A stretch of DNA of 8,570 bases, from contig JAJZYL010000049.1 in the NCBI GenBank assembly GCA_021798095.1, positions 1 to 8,570 on the forward strand, given 5' to 3'. The position numbers were made by a program, and so were the translations under genes. Position 1 is the stretch's first letter. The number at the start of each line of letters is the position of its first letter. The notes under the pieces are model-generated. The model was given only the letters and a program-made list of their open reading frames with translations. It made no database searches and was not told where the DNA came from. Positions 5,255 through 8,570 of the stretch are shown here, in pieces. The stretch comes from an archaeon (GTDB lineage Archaea; Thermoproteota; Nitrososphaeria; Conexivisphaerales; UBA164).

Positions 5255-6904
5255 TTAGCCAATAAAGTGAGAAGAAACCTCCTTCTGGAAATAGCTAAGG
5301 TTGTTTGGATTTATAACGGTCCTGAAGGGCAGGACGAACTTGGAATTTGCAGCGCCCTTTAAAATCTCCGTGTCTCCGTACTCTAGATAGAGGTTCGAAA
5401 AGATATCAAGGAATTCGGAAGTTCTCTTCCTATCCTTTGCAAGCGCTAGCGAAAAGTAAACGAACTCGGCTACGTCCCAACATTTGTCCGACATCGGAGC
5501 ATCATCCTTGAATTGTTCCAAATCTATCAGATAGATCTCCCTGTCCTTTTTTATCATATTTTCGGGTTTTGTATCCCCTATTGACATGCTGGCGTTATGG
5601 CACGTGGCAAATATTCGGGCAACGTTTCCTATTACCTCCCCTCCTTCGCCGCTGGCCATATATCTCATTATCGTATCTGTGAGAAGTTCTCCATCAATCG
5701 ATTCCCTAACCAGTATCTTGCTCCTTACGGATACAGCCAGTATATTTGGGGTCATGATGCCGATATCCTTCAACCTCAGACTTCCTACATATTCATTAGA
5801 TAGGCGTGAAATGGGTGAAATGGAAAAGGTCTTGACTGACCTGTTTAAGGCCCCTAATATATACCACTTTATCTGTAAAGTATCCCCAAAGTCCTTTACT
5901 ATGAACTTTTTCTGCCCTCTATCTAATATGTATAGTGTAGCTGTTGAATAGAACCTTCCCAATTGCTTTTTGGTGACCTCACGATCGTTAAAACCCTCGT
6001 GATTTGCTAATGCCGAAAGCCAATCATCGCGGTTTATAAGATAACCCACCTTAAGCGTCAGGAGCGAATATGGATTTTCCAAGTACTCTGGTAGGACGCC
6101 CATATCGCTTGCCCTCCTGATCTTGGATACCGTTTCCTTGATGATTATATCCAGGCCGACGCTGCCGCTAAGGCCGTGAGTAACGTATTGCCTTATCGCC
6201 CTTTCGATAAACTTGATGTTCTTTTTAAATTGTGAACTCCTGAGCATATGAAGCACATCCTGTTGAACTGTGAATCCATTTTCCATTGCTATGCCAAGAT
6301 GGTCTGCTTCGAGGGCCTTCGCGGCATCTCTGAATCCTTCGCTTGCCCTCCTGACGTTTAATTGATAGTTTTCGTGGTTATAGGTTTTCACGTAACTGTA
6401 AAGCACAGGCCTATATATTGTAGCCCTTTTCTTTAGCTTTGAAAAAAGGAAGAATTCGTATGGCATATTCATATAGAGAATAAGTCTTTCATAATGCTCG
6501 TATAGATCCCTTAGCTCCTCGAGCATCACCCTCTTTCTGTAGGTGCCCGATATATCTTCGAGTATTCTTTTCCCCTTGAGCGGAATATAAGGGTTCAACA
6601 GTCTGCCAACGACGAACTCTCCAAGCTTTGCCCACTTTGCATCCATCACAAGTTGTTCCTCATCTACAGCTAGGATTGAAAGCATACGATCGTCGCCGGT
6701 GGATGTGTATATGTACTTGACATCCTTGAACTCAGGTATAACCACTAAAATATCGTAGTCACTATCGGCCTTGGCATATCCAGCCACCCTGCTACCATAT
6801 AGCGCCACGGCACTGGGCTGGAACCTTGTTTGAACATAATCCATAACCTCTCCCTTCACTATTTCCAGTGGCCCGCTACTAGGCCGGTCATTAATGCCGC
6901 TCAT
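5255..6904 (-). CDS. Minimal nucleotidyltransferase fused to Bud32/RIO-like kinase domain
   Basis: A 549-residue cytosolic protein that I do not recognise as a named family. Residues 20-85 form a minimal nucleotidyltransferase (pol beta-like) domain: GSRVAGYAKADSDYD gives Gly37-Ser38 and metal-binding Asp49/Asp51, and Asp81 is a possible third acid. Residues 115-310 are mainly helical. From about 320 the protein looks like a Bud32/RIO-type kinase. KKFIVKDFG supplies the ATP-binding Lys337, and Glu371 is a candidate helix-C partner. GDTKPENM is the catalytic loop (Asp444, Lys446, Asn449), and LIDLEQF supplies Asp461 in place of DFG. Both active sites appear intact, so nucleotide transfer and phosphorylation are both possible; targets are unknown. 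Its ATG overlaps the stop of the metallopeptidase gene (ATGA), so translation is coupled. The frame stays open for 28 codons beyond the TAA. Confidence 0.85.
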   Translation of the reverse strand: MSGINDRPSSGPLEIVKGEVMDYVQTRFQPSAVALYGSRVAGYAKADSDYDILVVIPEFKDVKYIYTSTGDDRMLSILAVDEEQLVMDAKWAKLGEFVVGRLLNPYIPLKGKRILEDISGTYRKRVMLEELRDLYEHYERLILYMNMPYEFFLFSKLKKRATIYRPVLYSYVKTYNHENYQLNVRRASEGFRDAAKALEADHLGIAMENGFTVQQDVLHMLRSSQFKKNIKFIERAIRQYVTHGLSGSVGLDIIIKETVSKIRRASDMGVLPEYLENPYSLLTLKVGYLINRDDWLSALANHEGFNDREVTKKQLGRFYSTATLYILDRGQKKFIVKDFGDTLQIKWYILGALNRSVKTFSISPISRLSNEYVGSLRLKDIGIMTPNILAVSVRSKILVRESIDGELLTDTIMRYMASGEGGEVIGNVARIFATCHNASMSIGDTKPENMIKKDREIYLIDLEQFKDDAPMSDKCWDVAEFVYFSLALAKDRKRTSEFLDIFSNLYLEYGDTEILKGAANSKFVLPFRTVINPNNLSYFQKEVSSHFIG

Positions 6905-7632
6905 TTGTTAGTCACATTACCTATCAGTTTAAGGACATCCTCTGGAATCTTGTATTCCATTAATGCCCTAACGGGCAAATCAGTGTTGTTATCCTCGGGT
7001 ACAATCCGCTTAACCGGTAATGACTTAGATATCCATAGGTTCAGCGTTTTTTTGTTAAGGGCGTCATCGGAAAGCCCGTTCTGGAATTTCTTGTCTATAG
7101 ATTTTATTATGGATCTATGTCTTCCAAATATCTTGCTGGGGTTAAAGAGCGCTTCTTCGTCCGTATAGAGAGATTCATGAATCGTATATGATGTCTCGGC
7201 TGTCTGCAGGCGAAAGTCGTTTATCCGCTGGGAGAAATCCACGTAATGCGAGAATTCGTGAGCCATTGCGGCCAGAAGCGTTTCCTTAGAAGCGTACAGC
7301 AGCAAGGGACCAGTTATCTCGATCGTAATGTTCAACCTTCCATCATCGGCTATTATGGGCACTAATCTCGAATACAAAATCGCCTGTTGCATCTGAGCGC
7401 TATCCTCCATAATGAGCACATATGGAGAGGCGAACCAGTAAGGGTACTTAGCTCCGCTTGCTGACTGAATTCTATCAACTATCGCTGAGGCAACCTGAGC
7501 TCGAGTTACCAATTTATCCACCAAGTTCTTACTGAGCATGCCCTTCTTGAGGGCCTCATAGATGGGAAGGAGGTTCTTCGAAATTTGACCACTCTGGCTC
7601 AAGGCTAATATAAATGGGTCACCAATCCTCAT
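6901..7632 (-). CDS. HEXXH zinc metallopeptidase-like protein
   Basis: A 243-residue protein with no signal peptide or clear membrane segment. AAMAHEFSHYVDF (121-133) contains the zincin motif HEFSH: His125 and His129 would bind zinc and Glu126 would activate water. The preceding strand and helix (ITIEITGPLLLYASKETLLAAM) have the usual layout of a compact metallopeptidase. A downstream glutamate in YTDEEA (156-161) is a candidate third ligand, as in gluzincins. The rest is charged and helical and is not familiar to me. Its TGA overlaps the ATG of the nucleotidyltransferase-kinase gene, so the two are made together and may act together, for example by proteolytic control. The ATG at 7632 has AAAGG 8 nt upstream as a moderate Shine-Dalgarno. 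Protease activity is inferred from the motif only. Confidence 0.8.
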   Translation of the reverse strand: MRIGDPFILALSQSGQISKNLLPIYEALKKGMLSKNLVDKLVTRAQVASAIVDRIQSASGAKYPYWFASPYVLIMEDSAQMQQAILYSRLVPIIADDGRLNITIEITGPLLLYASKETLLAAMAHEFSHYVDFSQRINDFRLQTAETSYTIHESLYTDEEALFNPSKIFGRHRSIIKSIDKKFQNGLSDDALNKKTLNLWISKSLPVKRIVPEDNNTDLPVRALMEYKIPEDVLKLIGNVTNK

Positions 7633-7682
7633 ATAAAAATCCTTTCAGTCTTTGAGCTTTGAAAACTGCATAGTGCCTCAGG

Positions 7683-7692
7683 TAATTTAGAG
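7683..7692 (-). promoter_or_regulatory. Possible TATA box of the metallopeptidase-kinase unit
   Basis: On the minus strand CTAAATTACC is centred near 7687. It would start transcription near 7661 and give a leader of about 29 nt that carries the AAAGG ribosome site (7645-7641). The match to a TATA consensus is only moderate. Confidence 0.3.
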
Positions 7693-7714
7693 TAACAAAA
7701 CTAACCGTTGTTAC
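7692..7714. repeat. Inverted repeat (7-bp stem, 9-nt loop)
   Basis: GTAACAA (7692-7698) and TTGTTAC (7708-7714) are perfect complements. The element touches the possible TATA box of the minus-strand unit, so it could be an operator site for a dimeric regulator. It could equally be a chance hairpin. Confidence 0.4.
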
Positions 7715-7721
7715 CCACTTC

Positions 7722-7856
7722 ATGAAACTGTCTATCCATTTTGTACGCATGAGGTATACAAGTTACTTGATGTCGCATATGCGTTTCCTTGTGGCTATTT
7801 CAATTGCTTTCCTTACTACCAGTTTATTTTTACATGCCAAGGCATTACACTCTTAA
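7722..7856 (+). CDS. Possible small one-helix membrane peptide
   Basis: An ATG at 7722 opens a 44-residue frame ending at TAA 7856, and an in-frame ATG at 7749 would give 35 residues. After a basic start (MKLSIHFVRMRY), residues around FLVAISIAFLTTSLFLHA form a single hydrophobic helix, followed by KALHS. It could be a small membrane protein or a secreted peptide, with HAKA as a weak cleavage site. I see no Shine-Dalgarno and no well-placed TATA box. A frame of this length can arise by chance in AT-rich DNA, so confidence is low. Confidence 0.22.
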   Translation: MKLSIHFVRMRYTSYLMSHMRFLVAISIAFLTTSLFLHAKALHS

Positions 7857-7944
7857 ATGTTGAATATATGGTCTCAATTATTGAACGCATGCAATAATCT
7901 TCTAACGACTTCTAGGTATCAAAGAATCGATACGTCATCTCCCT

Positions 7945-8130
7945 CTAGGGATCATGCCCTGTACTGGGCGTTCTTATTTGAAAATATCCTTGGGGTTGCT
8001 TAAACCTCTCCCCTGCTTGACTGCTCTCCACTAACACATTAGTGTAGTTTCTCAAAGCCCAAAGGATATAAACGCATATATATCGTGCAATAAACCGCTC
8101 ATATGTGAACTTTGAGTTTGGCGGCAGCAA
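7945..8130 (-). pseudogene. Doubtful reading frame, possibly a gene remnant
   Basis: A 61-codon frame with only a TTG start and no ribosome site. Its middle (YERFIARYICVYILWALRNY) is an aromatic, hydrophobic helix, reminiscent of the C-terminal end of some transposases. The end (RTPSTGHDP) is not familiar. It could be the tail of a decayed mobile element or plain chance. No catalytic residues or terminal repeats support the former. Confidence 0.15.
8029..8044. repeat. Inverted repeat CACTAA-caca-TTAGTG
   Basis: A perfect 6-bp inverted repeat with a 4-nt centre, about 130 nt before the signal peptidase start. It could be a protein-binding site or a small hairpin. Confidence 0.35.
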
Positions 8131-8139
8131 AATCGGGTT

Positions 8140-8150
8140 ATCATATCATA
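8140..8150 (+). promoter_or_regulatory. Possible TATA-like box of the signal peptidase gene
   Basis: ATCATATCATA is centred about 26-27 nt before the ATG at 8172. The spacing fits leaderless transcription, but the match to a TATA box is weak. Confidence 0.35.
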
Positions 8151-8171
8151 AAGACTAGCTAGTGAGTTGCG

Positions 8172-8570
8172 ATGAAACCTGTAAAAATATTATTTTATAT
8201 TGCAGCAGCCCTGCTAATCGTAGTGGTCGGACTATCGCTTATGAATGTAGCTGGCCTTGCCTATCCAGTTGAGGGAGTTAGCATGCAGCCAATAATGTAT
8301 ACGGGTTACCTAGCCTTTGTGCATCCGGTAAACATATCGCAGCTAACGATTAATCAGACGGTGGTTTACTATAATCCATTTTTTAAGGAGCTGGTTATCC
8401 ATAGGGTTTACACTATATTCTCAAACGGGATATATGTCAAGGGTGCAAACCCGTTTACTAACCCCAACCCAGATTTGAACTATACAAGCCACACCCCGCT
8501 GCTGGTAACCCAGAGCATGATTAAGGGTGAAGTGTACTTTGTGGTGCCATATATTGGCTATATGCTTCTA
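8172..8570 (+). CDS. sec11: Signal peptidase I, archaeal Sec11 type (3' end cut by window)
   Basis: The first 133 residues of a membrane-anchored signal peptidase, which removes signal peptides from exported proteins on the outer face of the membrane. Residues 5-25 form one N-terminal transmembrane helix. GVSMQP (35-40) contains the nucleophile Ser38. VIHRV (75-79) supplies His77, the general base of archaeal and ER enzymes in place of the bacterial lysine. KGANPFTNPNPD (90-101) corresponds to the conserved GDNN-x-x-x-D box, with Asp101. The spacing of the three boxes is normal. The ATG at 8172 directly precedes the anchor helix. The frame is still open at the window edge, so any C-terminal helix is not visible. 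It points away from the metallopeptidase-kinase unit and shares no transcript with it. Confidence 0.92.
   Translation, partial: MKPVKILFYIAAALLIVVVGLSLMNVAGLAYPVEGVSMQPIMYTGYLAFVHPVNISQLTINQTVVYYNPFFKELVIHRVYTIFSNGIYVKGANPFTNPNPDLNYTSHTPLLVTQSMIKGEVYFVVPYIGYMLL

Larger units (their letters stand above)
7633..8171. other. Gene-poor intergenic region
   Basis: This 539-nt stretch separates two divergent units and contains no confident gene. It holds the inverted repeat at 7692-7714, the possible small peptide frame at 7722-7856, a 10-bp palindrome CGCATATGCG near 7770-7780, palindromic TCCCTCTAGGGA followed by GCCC-tgtact-GGGC near 7940-7970, and CACTAA-caca-TTAGTG at 8029-8044. Two TATA-like boxes occur at about 8066-8083 with no gene start at the right distance. 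No tRNA or rRNA features are seen. Confidence 0.6.

Noticed and set aside
5173..5265. Plus-strand 30-codon ATG frame after rps27ae
   Set aside because: It overlaps the converging kinase end, has no promoter or ribosome site, and its composition is not protein-like compared with the minus-strand frame.
1..8570. tRNA, rRNA or CRISPR array
   Set aside because: No T-loop sequence with matching stems, no rRNA segments and no regularly spaced repeats were found on either strand by eye.

Overview
The window is archaeal. Ribosomal proteins S24e and S27ae occur only in archaea and eukaryotes. Several genes have a TATA box centred about 25-27 nt before the start codon, so they are probably leaderless. 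A family 4 uracil-DNA glycosylase and a Sec11-type signal peptidase fit this. The moderate GC content, gene set and leaderless style suggest a Euryarchaeote, perhaps of the Thermoplasmata. That placement is inference and was not tested by search.

Layout. Positions 1-325 hold no confident gene, but they have TATA-like boxes facing both ways, a good hairpin (272-315) and a 50-codon leaderless reading frame on the minus strand. Positions 326-2892 (minus) are a two-gene unit: a membrane proton-pumping pyrophosphatase (hppA) followed 11 nt later by a dual-specificity-type phosphatase. Its promoter diverges from that of the next unit (3109-4513, plus), an aldo/keto reductase followed 4 nt later by a family 4 uracil-DNA glycosylase with a strong Shine-Dalgarno. 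A ribosomal unit, rps24e-rps27ae (4599-5117, plus), has its own TATA box.

Converging on it is the most unusual part, a minus-strand pair (7632 to 5255) joined by an ATGA overlap. The first gene is a small cytosolic HEXXH metallopeptidase-like protein. The second is a 549-residue protein with an N-terminal minimal nucleotidyltransferase domain, a helical middle, and a C-terminal Bud32/RIO-like kinase domain. I do not recognise this pair as a named system. The kinase frame also stays open for 28 codons past its TAA stop.

Positions 7633-8171 are gene-poor, with inverted repeats, a possible 44-residue one-helix peptide and a doubtful remnant frame. The window ends inside a signal peptidase I gene (8172 onward, plus).

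How the genes fit together. hppA saves pyrophosphate energy as a proton gradient. The reductase, glycosylase, ribosomal proteins and signal peptidase are housekeeping. The metallopeptidase plus nucleotidyltransferase-kinase pair looks like a regulatory or protein-modifying module of unknown target.
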